Numbered from the stretch's first letter, positions 29,611 through 38,640 are shown. The stretch: DNA of 64,000 bases from Frigidibacter sp. SD6-1 (GCF_030143255.1 NZ_JARJNR010000001.1:744001-808000), one strand, 5' to 3'. The notes: a model not told the origin generated them from the sequence alone. Numbers and translations: made by a program.

Positions 29611-29687
29611 GCACCCGTAGCTCAGCTGGATAGAGTGCTGCCCTCCGAAGGCAGAGGTCACAGGTTCGAATCCTGTCGGGTGCGCCA
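29611..29687 (+). tRNA. tRNA-Arg (anticodon CCG)
   Basis: 77 nucleotides with acceptor stem GCACCCG / CGGGTGC, discriminator G and encoded CCA. The D-arm is GCTCAGCTGGATAGAGT. The anticodon stem CTGCC / GGCAG encloses the loop CTCCGAA (anticodon CCG, reading CGG). The T-arm contains GGTTCGAATCC. It lies 79 bases after sufS. Confidence 0.97.
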
Positions 29688-29725
29688 ATCTTTTCAGAAA
29701 CTTACCCAGCACTATTGCCGCGCCT

Positions 29726-29758
29726 TCTTGGGGTTCGCCCAAGAAACGCCCAAGAAAC
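29726..29758. repeat. Hairpin plus tandem 11-bp repeat after tRNA-Arg
   Basis: TCTTGGG-GTTCG-CCCAAGA forms a 7-bp stem, and GCCCAAGAAAC occurs twice in tandem (29737-29747, 29748-29758). There is no copy of the tRNA 3' end, so this is not a visible att site. A terminator role is possible but lacks a T tail. Confidence 0.4.
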
Positions 29759-29783
29759 TCGTGATTCCGAAGCCAATGCGGCG

Positions 29784-31169
29784 CTAGCCCCGGCCCGTCA
29801 GCCAGTTGCCAAGCGCTGCGAGACGTGAGGGGCCGCCCTGGGTGCGCGCCTCGTTGCGGTCGGCGGCGTTCAGAAGGGCGTACATGCCGGTGACGCCGAG
29901 CCAGCGCAGCGGTTCCGGTTCCCATTTGCGGACGCGGCGGTTGACCCAGGGCAGGCGGGTCAGGTCGCTGTCCACCCCTCGCGCCAGATCGGCGAGCGTG
30001 CGGCCCGCGAGGTTCGAGGTCGAGACGCCGACGCCGACATAGCCACCGGCCCAGCCGATACCGGTTGCGCGGTCAAACCCCACTGTCGCGCACCAGTCGC
30101 GCGGCACGCCGAGGACGCCGCACCAGGCGTGGGCGATGGGCACCGCCTTCGCTGCCGGAAAATGACCATGCAGAATCGCGACGAGGCGTCGCACGGTTTC
30201 CGGGTCCGGGGCGCCCGAACGGTCCAGCGAGGAACCGTACCGGTAGGGCACGCCGCGTGCGCCTACGGTGATCCGGCCTTCGCGCGTGCGCTGGCAATAG
30301 CAGTAGGCGTTCTTGAAATCTCCAAATATTTCATGGCCCTGCCAGCCGATCTTCGCCCAGATGTCATCGGGCAGCGGTTCCGTTGCTATCTGCGCCGAAT
30401 TGAGAGGCAGCCAGTCCCGCTTCAGACCCTTGAGTGTCGCGGTGAAACCCTCGGTCGCCCGCAGGATCACCGGCGCGCGGACGGCTCCCTGCGCTGTCGC
30501 TACGCGCCCGGGCGCGATCTCCAGTGCCTCGGTTCCCTCGGCGATCACGACGCCAAGCCCTTCGACCACGGCGGCGAGCCCGCGCACCAGTTTCGCGGGC
30601 TGCACCCGCGCCACGCCCTTCACGATCATGCCCCCCAGCGTTCCCGGGACGTTTACCCGTGCCAACGCCTCGTCGCGGCCGATCTCGAAGACCCGTTCTT
30701 CTTCTCCCCAGCCGCGCCGGTGCGTGACCTCGGCCTTCATACGGGCGACCTGGGCGGGGTTCTTCGCGATCATAAGCTCGTCGGTCGGCAATATGTCGGC
30801 CTCGATCCCCTCGAGCGCCGCCACACGCATCACCTCGGCCACCGTGCCATTCATTGCGCCGACCATCGCCCGCACCGCCTCGGGCCCATGGGTCGCCGCA
30901 TATTTCTCGTGGCTCCAGGCAAAGCCGCCGGTCAGCCAGCCGCCGTTGCGGCCAGAGGCGCCGAAACCGGCGAAATGCTTCTCGACGACGATGATCCTGA
31001 GGCCCGGATCGGCCTTCTTCAGGTAATAGGCGGTCCAGAGACCGGTATAGCCCGCGCCGACGATGCAGACATCGGCATCGCGGTCGCCCGGCAGGGGCGG
31101 GCGCGGTTCCGGCAGGCCGATATCGGCATACCAGAAGGACACATCGCCCAGCCGGCGTGGCTTGGTCAT
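29784..31169 (-). CDS. FAD-dependent oxidoreductase (DAO family, PuuB-like)
   Basis: 461 residues of the D-amino-acid-oxidase-like fold. It opens with a short lead, then the Rossmann motif [20 protein letters not shown] (about residues 30-49), with [19 protein letters not shown] completing FAD contacts. The C-terminal [24 protein letters not shown] is the second FAD-binding region. The pattern resembles gamma-glutamylputrescine oxidase (PuuB) and related amine or amino-acid oxidases. That would fit the polyamine operon at the window start, but the substrate is unproven and the gene is about 26 kb away. Confidence 0.82.
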   Translation of the reverse strand: MTKPRRLGDVSFWYADIGLPEPRPPLPGDRDADVCIVGAGYTGLWTAYYLKKADPGLRIIVVEKHFAGFGASGRNGGWLTGGFAWSHEKYAATHGPEAVRAMVGAMNGTVAEVMRVAALEGIEADILPTDELMIAKNPAQVARMKAEVTHRRGWGEEERVFEIGRDEALARVNVPGTLGGMIVKGVARVQPAKLVRGLAAVVEGLGVVIAEGTEALEIAPGRVATAQGAVRAPVILRATEGFTATLKGLKRDWLPLNSAQIATEPLPDDIWAKIGWQGHEIFGDFKNAYCYCQRTREGRITVGARGVPYRYGSSLDRSGAPDPETVRRLVAILHGHFPAAKAVPIAHAWCGVLGVPRDWCATVGFDRATGIGWAGGYVGVGVSTSNLAGRTLADLARGVDSDLTRLPWVNRRVRKWEPEPLRWLGVTGMYALLNAADRNEARTQGGPSRLAALGNWLTGRG

Positions 31170-31230
31170 GATCGCTCTCCCCGTTGCGGGGCGAGGCTAG
31201 CGCAAAGGCCCCCGGCTCGCCAAGTCCGGC

Positions 31231-31806
31231 TCAGCGCGACAGAACCAGCCTGTCGCCCTCGATGCTCATCGAGAAGTATCGCAGGTAGCTCATGCCGAGG
31301 AGCGACTCCGTCAGTTCGCCGCCGTTCACCCGCGCCCTGACCGCGCTGTCGCTGTAGGGGCCGAGACGGATTTCACCGATCCGCACGCGGGCGGTCGGCA
31401 CCGGACCGTTGGCCGTATCGGCGATGCCGTCGAAGCTGAGCATCGCCGGGTCGATGCCGATGCGCGCTGCATCTGCCCGGGTCAGAACGATATCGCTTGC
31501 GCCCGTGTCGATCAGGAAGGTGATCGGGTGGCCGTTCACCTCGGCATCGACATAGAAATGCCCGTCGCGTGCGCGGGAAAGTTCCAGACTTCCGTCGCGC
31601 GACACGGCGCTGCGCGGGTTGAGCGCGCGCTGGATGTCGGGCCAGAGGCCGTAGCCCGCCACAAGACCCGCGAAGAGGAAAGCCCAGATCAGCACCTGTT
31701 GCAGCGTCTGGCTGGTGCGCTGCCTCAGGCCAGAAAAGAGCGCGCCCGAGACGGCCAGGAGCAGGAGGCTCAGATAGATGAGCCGCGCGGTCGTATCGCC
31801 ATCCAT
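31231..31806 (-). CDS. Retropepsin-like aspartic protease (TIGR02281 type, membrane anchored)
   Basis: 191 residues from ATG 31806, which overlaps the marC-like stop (TGATG); GTG 31809 is an alternative. Two N-terminal membrane segments (about 8-25 and 40-58) precede a periplasmic domain with the single catalytic motif FLIDTGASDIVLT (about 98-110) and a C-terminal LLGMSYLRYFSM motif. Such proteases act as dimers, each chain giving one Asp. Coupled to the MarC family gene. Substrate unknown. Confidence 0.85.
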   Translation of the reverse strand: MDGDTTARLIYLSLLLLAVSGALFSGLRQRTSQTLQQVLIWAFLFAGLVAGYGLWPDIQRALNPRSAVSRDGSLELSRARDGHFYVDAEVNGHPITFLIDTGASDIVLTRADAARIGIDPAMLSFDGIADTANGPVPTARVRIGEIRLGPYSDSAVRARVNGGELTESLLGMSYLRYFSMSIEGDRLVLSR

Positions 31807-32423
31807 CACAGAAGCCCTGTGCCCTTGATACCGTCGAGCACGAACTGGACCGAAAGCGCGGCCAGAAGCATGCCCAACAGGCGCGTCACCACGATGATGC
31901 CGGTCCGGCCGAGCAGCTTCTCGATGAAACCGGCCATTTCGAACAGCAGGAAGGTCACGACGATGACCAGCGCCATGATCGCCATGATGGCGAGCGTATG
32001 CGGCACGCCGGTCGCGGGCGTGTTGTTGATCAAGAGGATCATGGTGGTAAAGGCGCCGGGGCCTGCGATCAGGGGCGTCGCCAGCGGAAAGACCGACGGA
32101 TCGTGATTGGGATCGGCCTGCTGGCCCTCGCGCCTTTGGGTGCGGCGCTCGAAGAGCATATCGAGCGCGGTGATGAAGAGAAGAAGCCCGCCCGAGATGC
32201 GGAAGGCAGGCATGGAAATGCCGGTCACCTGCAGAAGCTTGTTGCCGACCAGCCCGAAGACGGCAAGCAGGAAGGCCGCGATCAGACAGGCGCGCAGCGC
32301 CAGCGTGCGCCTGTGGCCGCGGTCCATGCCGCGCGTCAGCGCGATGAAAAGCGGCACCAGGGCGATCGGGTCGACGATCACGAAGAGCGTGACGAAGGTC
32401 GTCAGGTAGAATTGCGGCTCCAT
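31806..32423 (-). CDS. MarC family integral membrane protein
   Basis: About 205 residues with six membrane segments. It starts at ATG 32423 (MEPQFYLTTFVTLFVIVDPIALVPLF) with GGAGG four bases upstream; the adjacent ATG 32426 is nearly equivalent. Family motifs are the FVIVDPIALVPLF first helix and the PLATPLIAGPGAFTTMILL central helix. MarC proteins were once linked to multiple antibiotic resistance, but that role is not supported and their transport substrate is unknown. It is translationally coupled to the retropepsin gene. Confidence 0.88.
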   Translation of the reverse strand: MEPQFYLTTFVTLFVIVDPIALVPLFIALTRGMDRGHRRTLALRACLIAAFLLAVFGLVGNKLLQVTGISMPAFRISGGLLLFITALDMLFERRTQRREGQQADPNHDPSVFPLATPLIAGPGAFTTMILLINNTPATGVPHTLAIMAIMALVIVVTFLLFEMAGFIEKLLGRTGIIVVTRLLGMLLAALSVQFVLDGIKGTGLL

Positions 32424-32511
32424 CATTCCTCCGGGGCGCCCGTTGTCTGACCTTGGTCGCCTGTTAGCACGCGCGATGCAAGCCTCCTTGCGCGCGGGTC
32501 GAGACGCGAGC

Positions 32512-32736
32512 CTAGCGCAAGCGCCGCTGGTAGTCGGCCAGAACGAAGAGCCGGATCGCGGTGGCAAGGCCGCAATCGGCAGGGCGGTTCTCATCCACCT
32601 CGGCCGCCAATGCGTTGATCGCAAGGCCGCGCGCGGCGGCGATGTCGGTGAAAGCCTGCCAGAAAGGCCGTTCGAGCGAAACCGAGGTGCGGTGGCCGCG
32701 GAGGGTAAGGGAGTGTTTCTGGGGGCGCGTTGTCAT
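32512..32736 (-). CDS. Ribbon-helix-helix domain protein
   Basis: 74 residues from ATG 32736 (MTTRPQKHSLTLRGHRTSVSLERPFW). The start HSLTLRGHRTSVSLE supplies the beta-strand of an RHH fold, followed by two helices (PFWQAFTDIAAARG, AINALAAEVDENR) and a longer C-terminal helix ending in DYQRRLR. This is the aryl-sulfotransferase-like/RHH_4 type small DNA-binding family seen in Alphaproteobacteria. Target unknown. A longer upstream frame is open only because it reads through the palindromes at 32771-32839. Confidence 0.8.
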   Translation of the reverse strand: MTTRPQKHSLTLRGHRTSVSLERPFWQAFTDIAAARGLAINALAAEVDENRPADCGLATAIRLFVLADYQRRLR

Positions 32737-32770
32737 TGGCCGATCGTAGCGCGTGTCGGCTGAAGTTGTC

Positions 32771-32839
32771 ACCGGAGTTTTCGAAAACTCCGGTCCGGAC
32801 CCTTCAAAGGGTCCGGTGCGATTTCTTCGAAGAAATCGC
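32771..32839. repeat. Three consecutive palindromes
   Basis: Back to back are a perfect 24-bp palindrome (32771-32794, centred on TTTTCGAAAA), a 10-bp-stem hairpin with a 2-base loop (32795-32816, arms CCGGACCCTT / AAGGGTCCGG) and a perfect 22-bp palindrome (32818-32839, centred on TTCTTCGAAGAA). They fill the gap between the 76-residue protein gene and the ribbon-helix-helix gene. Confidence 0.85.
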
Positions 32840-32840
32840 G

Positions 32841-33071
32841 TCAGGCGACCCGGCGTATGGGTTCCCGATTGCAGAAGATCACGAACTGCCCCGCGTTCTC
32901 GAGCACAGGGAATCCGCGCCGTCGCATCTCCTCCAGAAAGACCTCGCGCCCCACGAAACGCTCGACGTCGCGCACCTTGCGGCGCACCACACTGCCTTCG
33001 CGGGCTGCCTGCGACGAGAAGAGATGTGAAATCCAGTGATCGGATGAAAGAAACCCTGGCATGGCCGTCAT
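32841..33071 (-). CDS. Small conserved protein of unknown function
   Basis: 76 residues. Recognisable as a lineage-conserved small protein by its dense, unbiased composition: MPGFLSSDHWISHLFSSQAAREG, a basic VVRRKVRDVERFVG strand and helix, then a C-terminal ENAGQFVIFCNREPIRR with a single Cys. ATG 33071 or the ATG at 33062 (MPGFL) could be the start. No domain is recognised. Its stop directly abuts the triple palindrome. It could be co-transcribed with the ribbon-helix-helix gene unless the palindromes terminate transcription. Confidence 0.7.
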   Translation of the reverse strand: MTAMPGFLSSDHWISHLFSSQAAREGSVVRRKVRDVERFVGREVFLEEMRRRGFPVLENAGQFVIFCNREPIRRVA

Positions 33072-33116
33072 CGCGCACCTCCCGCGCCAGACTGCCCAAC
33101 CAGGGTTAAGCGAAGG

Positions 33117-33296
33117 TTAATCCGTTTCCCGCCGATGCGCATCGAGATCGCGGGCGGACTTCTCCGCCCGCGCCTCTTCGAGTTCACGCTCGGCCCTGGT
33201 CCGGCCTGACCTGGCAGCGCTTTCGCCGGCGGTCTTGCGGGCGGCCGCGCGGGCCGCCTGCTTGCGCTTGGTGCGAAGGTTGACGACCTCTGCCAT
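33117..33296 (-). CDS. DUF4169 family protein
   Basis: 59-residue highly charged protein, read from the sequence directly: [20 protein letters not shown], then KTAGESAARSGRTRAEREL, ending EARAEKSARDLDAHRRETD. This Arg/Ala/Glu-rich single helix with the VVNLR opening and RDLDAHRR ending is the DUF4169 pattern found in Rhodobacterales. Its ATG shares a base with the fumC stop (TGATG), so it is translationally coupled to fumC. Function unknown. Confidence 0.85.
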   Translation of the reverse strand: MAEVVNLRTKRKQAARAAARKTAGESAARSGRTRAERELEEARAEKSARDLDAHRRETD

Positions 33297-34690
33297 CAGC
33301 CTTTCGGACCGATCATATCTTCGGGCCGCACGATGCGGTCGAAGGTCTCGCCGTCGACGAAGCCAAGGGCGATGGCTTCCTCGCGCAGCGTCGTGCCGTT
33401 CTTGTGGGCGGTCTTGGCGACCTTCGTCGCATTGTCATAGCCGATGGTGGGCGCCAGAGCCGTCACCAGCATCAGGCTTTCCTTCATCAGCTTGTCGATG
33501 CGCGCGGTATTGGCCTTGGTCCCCACCACCATATTGTCGGTGAAGGATCCCGCCGCGTCGCCCAGCAGCTGCATCGACTGCAGGACGTTGTAGGACATCA
33601 TCGGGTTGTAGACATTCAGCTCGAAGTGACCCTGGCTGCCGGCAAAGCCCACGGCGGCGTCATTGCCCATGACATGGGCGCAGACCATGGTCAGGGCTTC
33701 CGCCTGCGTCGGGTTGACCTTGCCCGGCATGATCGAGGAGCCCGGTTCGTTTTCCGGCAGGATCAGCTCGCCCAGCCCCGAGCGCGGGCCGGACCCCAGA
33801 AGGCGCAGGTCATTGGCGATCTTGAAGAGCGCCGCCGCGACGGTTTTGAGCGCGCCCGAAAACATGACCATCGCGTCATGCGCCGCGAGCGCCTCGAACT
33901 TGTTCGGCGCGGTGACGAAGGGCAGGCCGGTGATCCTGGCGATCTCTGCCGCCACCCGCACATCCCAGCCAACACGCGTATTCAGCCCCGTACCAACCGC
34001 CGTGCCGCCCTGTGCCAGCTCGTAGATGTCGGGAAGGCAGGCCTTGACCCGCGCGATGCCCTTGTCGACCTGGGTCGCGTAGCCGGAAAACTCCTGCCCC
34101 AAAGTCAGGGGCGTCGCATCCTGGGTATGCGTGCGCCCGATCTTGATGATGCCCTTGAACTCGGCCGACTTGGCCCAGAGCGCCTTGGACAGCTTCTCGA
34201 GCCCCGGGATCAGCACATCGCGGGCCATCATGCCGATGGCCACATGCATGGCGGTCGGGAACGTATCGTTCGACGATTGGCCCATATTGCAGTGATCGTT
34301 CGGATGGACCGGCTTTTTCGAGCCCTTCACCCCGCCCAGCATCTCGATCGCGCGGTTCGAGATCACCTCGTTCGCATTCATGTTCGACTGGGTGCCGGAG
34401 CCTGTCTGCCAGACGACCAGCGGGAAATTGTCGTCGAACTTGCCGTCGATCACTTCCTGCGCCGCCGCAGCGATGGTTTCGCCCAGCTTCGGGTCGATGT
34501 CGCCCTGCGCAATGTTGACCAGCGCGCAGGCCTTCTTGATGACGCCAAGCGCCCGGATGATGGCGACCGGCTGCTTTTCCCAGCCGATCGGAAAGTTCAT
34601 GATCGAGCGCTGGGTCTGCGCCCCCCAGTATTTGTCGGCGGGAACCTCGAGCGGGCCGAAGCTGTCGGTCTCGGTGCGGGTGGCGGTCAT
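33296..34690 (-). CDS. fumC: Class II fumarate hydratase
   Basis: Hydrates fumarate to malate in the TCA cycle without an Fe-S cluster. 464 residues from ATG 34690 ([29 protein letters not shown]); the upstream extension has no homology. Signatures are [13 protein letters not shown], the [21 protein letters not shown] substrate site, [17 protein letters not shown] and the superfamily [15 protein letters not shown] loop. It is followed by the coupled DUF4169 gene. Confidence 0.97.
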   Translation of the reverse strand: MTATRTETDSFGPLEVPADKYWGAQTQRSIMNFPIGWEKQPVAIIRALGVIKKACALVNIAQGDIDPKLGETIAAAAQEVIDGKFDDNFPLVVWQTGSGTQSNMNANEVISNRAIEMLGGVKGSKKPVHPNDHCNMGQSSNDTFPTAMHVAIGMMARDVLIPGLEKLSKALWAKSAEFKGIIKIGRTHTQDATPLTLGQEFSGYATQVDKGIARVKACLPDIYELAQGGTAVGTGLNTRVGWDVRVAAEIARITGLPFVTAPNKFEALAAHDAMVMFSGALKTVAAALFKIANDLRLLGSGPRSGLGELILPENEPGSSIMPGKVNPTQAEALTMVCAHVMGNDAAVGFAGSQGHFELNVYNPMMSYNVLQSMQLLGDAAGSFTDNMVVGTKANTARIDKLMKESLMLVTALAPTIGYDNATKVAKTAHKNGTTLREEAIALGFVDGETFDRIVRPEDMIGPKG

Positions 34691-34781
34691 CGTGCGTCTC
34701 CGGCAGTAAGGGTCGCGCCCGTCATAGGCGCGCGCCGGTTGTGTTTCAATTGAAATGGCCAGCCGGTCCGGCAGGTTCGCG

Positions 34782-35336
34782 CTATTTCCGCGTGAAACTG
34801 TGGACACGGGCGGGCGGCAGGTTTGCCCAGACGAAAGCCGTCTGTTCGACCGCAAGGCCGAACTCCTCGATCACGGCGGGCGGGACGGAGGGTTTGGGCC
34901 CATAGGTGAACTGGATATAGGGCGCGCCGGGCGCGAGGATGCGGAAGGCAGAGGCGACGATGGCGCGGCTGACAGGGGCGGGCATCGACAGGAGCGGCAG
35001 GCCCGAGACCACCGCGCCCACACCCGGCGCGACATGCTCATGCGCGCGGTCGGCGGGCTGGTTCAGAACCCGCAGGCCGGGAAAGGCGGCGGTCAGGCTT
35101 GCGGAAAAAGTCGGGTCAAGCTCGAACAAGGTGAGCTGGGAGGGTGCGACACCTGCCGCGAGGATCGCGCGGGTCAGGCTTCCGGTGCCGGGGCCGAACT
35201 CCACCACGCGCCCGGTCTGTGGCCCGAGGCCGCGCGCCATTGCCCGGCCGAGATAGCGCGACGAGGGCGCGATGGCCGACACTTGTTTGGGATTGCGGAT
35301 CAGTCGGCGAAGGAAGAGGGTCTTGTCCGCAAGCAT
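34782..35336 (-). CDS. Class I SAM-dependent methyltransferase (phospholipid N-methyltransferase-like)
   Basis: 184 residues. SAM-binding motif I is [15 protein letters not shown] (about 43-57), followed by an acidic strand end FELDPTF (about 71). The N-terminal [27 protein letters not shown] is typical of PmtA-like/COG3963 methyltransferases, which methylate phosphatidylethanolamine and share this motif with rRNA adenine methyltransferase relatives. Active toward phospholipid is an inference. The gene lies about 27 bases downstream of sspB. Confidence 0.78.
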   Translation of the reverse strand: MLADKTLFLRRLIRNPKQVSAIAPSSRYLGRAMARGLGPQTGRVVEFGPGTGSLTRAILAAGVAPSQLTLFELDPTFSASLTAAFPGLRVLNQPADRAHEHVAPGVGAVVSGLPLLSMPAPVSRAIVASAFRILAPGAPYIQFTYGPKPSVPPAVIEEFGLAVEQTAFVWANLPPARVHSFTRK

Positions 35337-35362
35337 GTTCTTCTCGGATCGGAAGGCAGGGG

Positions 35363-35836
35363 TCAGGTCTTGCGGAACTTGTCGAGGCTCACGACCTCGG
35401 CCTCGCGCGGGGCCGGTTCGCCTTCTTCGGCGTCTTCGGCCATCGGTGCGCCGTCCTCCTCGTCCTCGTCGTCATCCTCGGCATCATGGGTTTCAAACCT
35501 CAGGCCGAATTCCACCGCCGGATCGACGAAGGTGCGGATCGCATCGAAGGGGATATAGAGCGGTTCCGGCTGGTCGCCAAAATTCAGCGTAACCGAAAAA
35601 CCGCCCTCGTCGACATGCAGCCCCTCGAACCAGTGCTGCATCACGACCGTCATATCCTCTGGGTAGCGCTCGCGCAGCCAGTCGGCGAGTTCGGCCTCGG
35701 GATGGGACGTGTCGAAGGTGATGAAGAAATGGTGGTTTCCCGGCAGTCCGTTCGCCTCGACATCCTTCAGCACCTGAATGATCAGGCCGCGCATGGCGCG
35801 GTGCATCAGGTTGCCATAGTCGATCTTGCGGGCCAT
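35363..35836 (-). CDS. sspB: Alpha-type SspB, ClpXP adaptor
   Basis: 157 residues. The N-terminal folded domain (about 1-110: KIDYGNLMHRAMRGLI, GNHHFFITFDTSHP, VVMQHWFEGLHVDEGGFSVTL, YIPFDAIRTFVDPAVEFGL) binds ssrA tags. An acidic unstructured linker (about 116-145, many Asp/Glu) leads to the terminal VVSLDKFRK motif that docks on ClpX. It pairs functionally with the tmRNA encoded at 39240-39565, whose tag ends ALAA. Confidence 0.92.
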   Translation of the reverse strand: MARKIDYGNLMHRAMRGLIIQVLKDVEANGLPGNHHFFITFDTSHPEAELADWLRERYPEDMTVVMQHWFEGLHVDEGGFSVTLNFGDQPEPLYIPFDAIRTFVDPAVEFGLRFETHDAEDDDEDEEDGAPMAEDAEEGEPAPREAEVVSLDKFRKT

Positions 35837-35918
35837 GCCTCATCTCCTTCGCCGGTCAGCATAGGGCTTTTGACCCCGAAAGGAAGGGGGGCGCAAGCCC
35901 GGGCAGGGGGGAAAGTTT

Positions 35919-37193
35919 TCACAAGGCGGCAAGTCCGTGCCGGAGGAGCCCGACAAGCGCGCTGAGTAGGAGTACCAGCGGCAGCGGCCAGTGCCGCCGG
36001 ATCAGCAGCCAGCCACTGGCAAGCGCTAGAGAAAATGCTGCGAAGTCAAGGCTTTCGGGGCGAGGGGCGGGAAGCGTCAGAGGGCCAGCCTGCCATGTGC
36101 CCACCTCGGTGAAGACCACATGCAGCGCAAACCAGAGCGTCAGGCTGGCGATGGTGCCGACCACGGCCGCGCTGATGCCTGCAAGCGCGCCCTTCAGGCG
36201 GGGCCGCGCGGTGATTGCCTCGATCTGCGGCGCGAAGGCGAAGATCCACAGGAAACAGGGCAGGAAGGTGACCCAGAGGCAGAGAAGCCCCGCCGCAAGG
36301 CCAAGCGTCGCGCCGCCTTGCTGATAGGCCGCCATGATTGCCACGAACTGGGTGACCAGAATCAGCGGGCCCGGCGTGGTTTCGGCCAGCCCGAGCGCAT
36401 CCATCATCTGCGCCGTCGTAAGCCAGCCTTTGTCGGCGACCACGGCCTGCGCCATGTAGGTCAGCACCGCATAGGCGCCCCCGAAGGTGACGAGCGCAAG
36501 CTTCGAGAAAAAGAGGCCCAGGTCGAACAGGAACCGCTCGCCCGCCGCCCAAAGAAGCGCGAGCGGCCCGCCCCAGAGAAGCGCGCCGGGCAGGAAAGTG
36601 CGCCGGATGCGACCGAAGGACAGGGGTTTCGGGGCAGGGGCCTGTCCGGCGCGGGTTGTCAATGACCACATCCCGACCGTTCCGCCCGCGATCAGAACCA
36701 GCGGGAAGGGCAGGGCGAAAGCGAAGACGGCGAAGAAGGCCATGGCGGCGATCCAGCGTTCCGTCCGGCCTTCCAGTGCCCGCCTTGCCACCCGCATGAG
36801 CGCCTGCAGCACGATCGCCGCGACCGAGGCCTTCACCCCCCAGAACAGCGCCGCGACCGGGCCGGCGGCGGCCCAGAGCGCGTACAGAAACGCAAGAAGG
36901 AAGATCACGGCCGCCCCGGGCAGAACGAACAGAAGCCCGGCGAGAAGGCCGCCGCGCGTGCCTTTCAGCCGCCAGCCGCAATAGGTGGCAAGCTGCATCG
37001 CCTCCGGTCCCGGCAGGAGCATGCAGAAGGAAAGCGCGCGCAGGTAATCCTGCTCGCCGAGCCAGCGCTTTTCATCGACAAGCACGCGGTGCATCAGGGC
37101 GATCTGGCCTGCCGGGCCGCCGAAGGACAGAAGTCCGATCCGCCCGAAGGTGCGCCAGAGTTCGGCCCAGCCGGGCGCGGCTGCCGCGCTCAT
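35919..37193 (-). CDS. chrA: Chromate efflux transporter ChrA
   Basis: 424-residue inner-membrane protein of the long-chain CHR family with two homologous halves and about ten to twelve spans. The first half has the signatures SFGGPAGQIALMHRVLVDEKRW and LLPGPEAMQLATYCGWRLKGTRGG; the second repeats the pattern as VTFGGAYAVLTYMAQAVVADKGW and TTPGPLILVTQFV. Exports chromate by a proton-driven mechanism in characterised members. Its start overlaps the upstream ChrB-domain gene by four bases (ATGA), forming a two-gene operon. Confidence 0.92.
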   Translation of the reverse strand: MSAAAAPGWAELWRTFGRIGLLSFGGPAGQIALMHRVLVDEKRWLGEQDYLRALSFCMLLPGPEAMQLATYCGWRLKGTRGGLLAGLLFVLPGAAVIFLLAFLYALWAAAGPVAALFWGVKASVAAIVLQALMRVARRALEGRTERWIAAMAFFAVFAFALPFPLVLIAGGTVGMWSLTTRAGQAPAPKPLSFGRIRRTFLPGALLWGGPLALLWAAGERFLFDLGLFFSKLALVTFGGAYAVLTYMAQAVVADKGWLTTAQMMDALGLAETTPGPLILVTQFVAIMAAYQQGGATLGLAAGLLCLWVTFLPCFLWIFAFAPQIEAITARPRLKGALAGISAAVVGTIASLTLWFALHVVFTEVGTWQAGPLTLPAPRPESLDFAAFSLALASGWLLIRRHWPLPLVLLLSALVGLLRHGLAAL

Positions 37194-37702
37194 TCCCGCC
37201 GCCCGGCGGGCCAGTCATGCCCCTCGTCGACCCCGTCACGCGCCCAGCGATAGAGCGCATCGCAAAGCGCCATGCCAGCGTCGAGCTGCGCGAGATCGTC
37301 GCGAGATTGCCGCGAGAGGCCGGCCGACAGCGCGAGAAGCCCCGCCGCCTGGGGCGCCAGGTCGTGGCGGTCGGTGTCGGCGGCGCGCACCACCAGCGCC
37401 AGCCGGTCGAGTGCGGGAGTGTGCAGGCCGAAATCGTCGATGAAGGCATCAATACTGCACATCTTGCCCGGGTGGGAACAGGTGATGCCTTCGATGTCGA
37501 ACGGTGCTGCGCCAAACCTCTCGGCGAGCGTCCTCACCTCCTCATGTCGGGCACGAAGACTGCAAGGCAGGAGGTGCGGGTCGAGGGCGAAATCCTCTTC
37601 CGTTCGCAGATCGAGCAGGACCGGCGCCTCCGGCGTCGCGATCAGGCGGGAGAGTTGAACAGGCGTCATGAAGTTGAAACCGGGCATGGCATCCTCATTC
37701 AT
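37190..37702 (-). CDS. Rhodanese-like/ChrB C-terminal domain fusion protein
   Basis: 170 residues. Residues about 12-55 (MTPVQLSRLIATPEAPVLLDLRTEEDFALDPHLLPCSLRAR) look like the first half of a rhodanese domain. From about 60 on the sequence is the ChrB C-terminal domain (FDIEGITCSHPGKMCSIDAFIDDFG, LALVVRAADTDRHDLAPQAAGLLALSAGLS). The usual N-terminal ChrB regulatory domain is absent. Coupled to chrA, so a role in chromate sensing or reduction is likely. ATG 37702 is used; ATG 37687 (MPGFN) is possible. Confidence 0.78.
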   Translation of the reverse strand: MNEDAMPGFNFMTPVQLSRLIATPEAPVLLDLRTEEDFALDPHLLPCSLRARHEEVRTLAERFGAAPFDIEGITCSHPGKMCSIDAFIDDFGLHTPALDRLALVVRAADTDRHDLAPQAAGLLALSAGLSRQSRDDLAQLDAGMALCDALYRWARDGVDEGHDWPAGRRE

Positions 37703-37809
37703 ACGGGATGCGTCGCTTGGGCCGAGGCCTCACGGGGCGCGCCGCCTAGCCCACCTGCAGATGGCATCGCACCGGATTTCCGGCCCGTCAAGTCATCGCG
37801 GCGGCCTGC

Positions 37810-37857
37810 GCGCCAAGCCGCCCGCCTCGCCGCCCGCCGCGCTGCCCGCCAGGCCGC
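37810..37857. repeat. Imperfect 12-bp tandem repeat, four units
   Basis: Four head-to-tail copies related to CGCCAAGCCGCC within the 235-bp gap between the ChrB-domain gene and the VWA protein gene. Apart from this GC-rich repeat I see no gene or clear regulatory site in that gap. Confidence 0.6.
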
Positions 37858-37937
37858 TCGTCGAGCCCTTGCGCGCTCTCCTCGCTCTGTCCCCGAAGAG
37901 AGCCTGCAAGGGCTCGATGAGGGGCCGCGCGGTCCGC

Positions 37938-38597
37938 TCAACCGATAGGGCGGACAAGCTCGCGCATGATCTTCAGCCGGATCGCGCGCGGGTAATCGAG
38001 ATGCCCGCCCGCCGTCACCACGAAGCCGCCCCTGGTGATGACCATGCGGTGGTAGAATTCGGTGATCGCGAAACCCACGCCCTCGATGGCGATCGCATTG
38101 ATCGAGATGCCTGCATCGATGGCGCGCTGGCGCGCGACGGCAAGCGGGCCGCCGGCGTTCTGTACACCATCGCCCGAAATGTCGATCACCCTGCGCGGAC
38201 AATCCGGAACGGCATTGAATTGATCGACGGCGAAGGCGATGGCGTCGCCCACGGCTGTATCGGCCTTGCCGAAGGCGCGTTCCTGGGCCTTGGCAGCGCG
38301 GGCGAAGGCTGCCGCATCGCCCTCGTTGCGGATCCGCCGCCAGGGCTGGACCATCTTCTGCATCCCGACCGAGGACCATTGCATCACGCTGAGCGCCACT
38401 TCGCCCTGCACCAAGGCATCGATGATCACCGGATCTTCAAGCGCCGCCGCCGTGCCTTCGACCTGCAAGAGGTATTCCGCGTCATCGACCGACCCGGATA
38501 TGTCGATGGCCAGAAGAAGCGCCATGCGGCAGGCGGCAGTCGCTGGCGTCGCCAGCATGATGAGAGCCGAGAAAAGCCAAATGCAGCGGTGTCGCAT
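37938..38597 (-). CDS. DUF1194 domain-containing (VWA-like) exported protein
   Basis: 219 residues from ATG 38597. A signal peptide (MRHRCIWLFSALIMLATPATA) precedes a von Willebrand A-type domain with an intact MIDAS start DISGSVDDAEY (about 30-40) and a later RVIDISGDGVQNAGG strand. DUF1194 proteins are periplasmic, and their partners are unknown. The longer open frame upstream shows no coding character. The gene is followed 44 bases upstream on the map by the SnoaL-like gene in the same direction. Confidence 0.87.
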   Translation of the reverse strand: MRHRCIWLFSALIMLATPATAACRMALLLAIDISGSVDDAEYLLQVEGTAAALEDPVIIDALVQGEVALSVMQWSSVGMQKMVQPWRRIRNEGDAAAFARAAKAQERAFGKADTAVGDAIAFAVDQFNAVPDCPRRVIDISGDGVQNAGGPLAVARQRAIDAGISINAIAIEGVGFAITEFYHRMVITRGGFVVTAGGHLDYPRAIRLKIMRELVRPIG

Positions 38598-38640
38598 GGC
38601 CGGATCATGGCCTGCCTGCCCATGCCGGGCAAGGATTCTG

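Noticed and set aside
29687-29783. Possible integration (att) site at tRNA-Arg
   Set aside because: No copy of the tRNA 3' end, no integrase and no mobile genes nearby; only a short tandem repeat.
29431-29925. Minus-strand frame containing [14 protein letters not shown]...QLSYGCR over the tRNA
   Set aside because: This peptide is a well-known false translation of the strand opposite a tRNA gene.
37699-38379. 226-codon minus-strand frame with an Arg/Ala-rich tail
   Set aside because: Overlaps the VWA protein gene in another frame; the repetitive tail comes from the 12-bp GC repeat.
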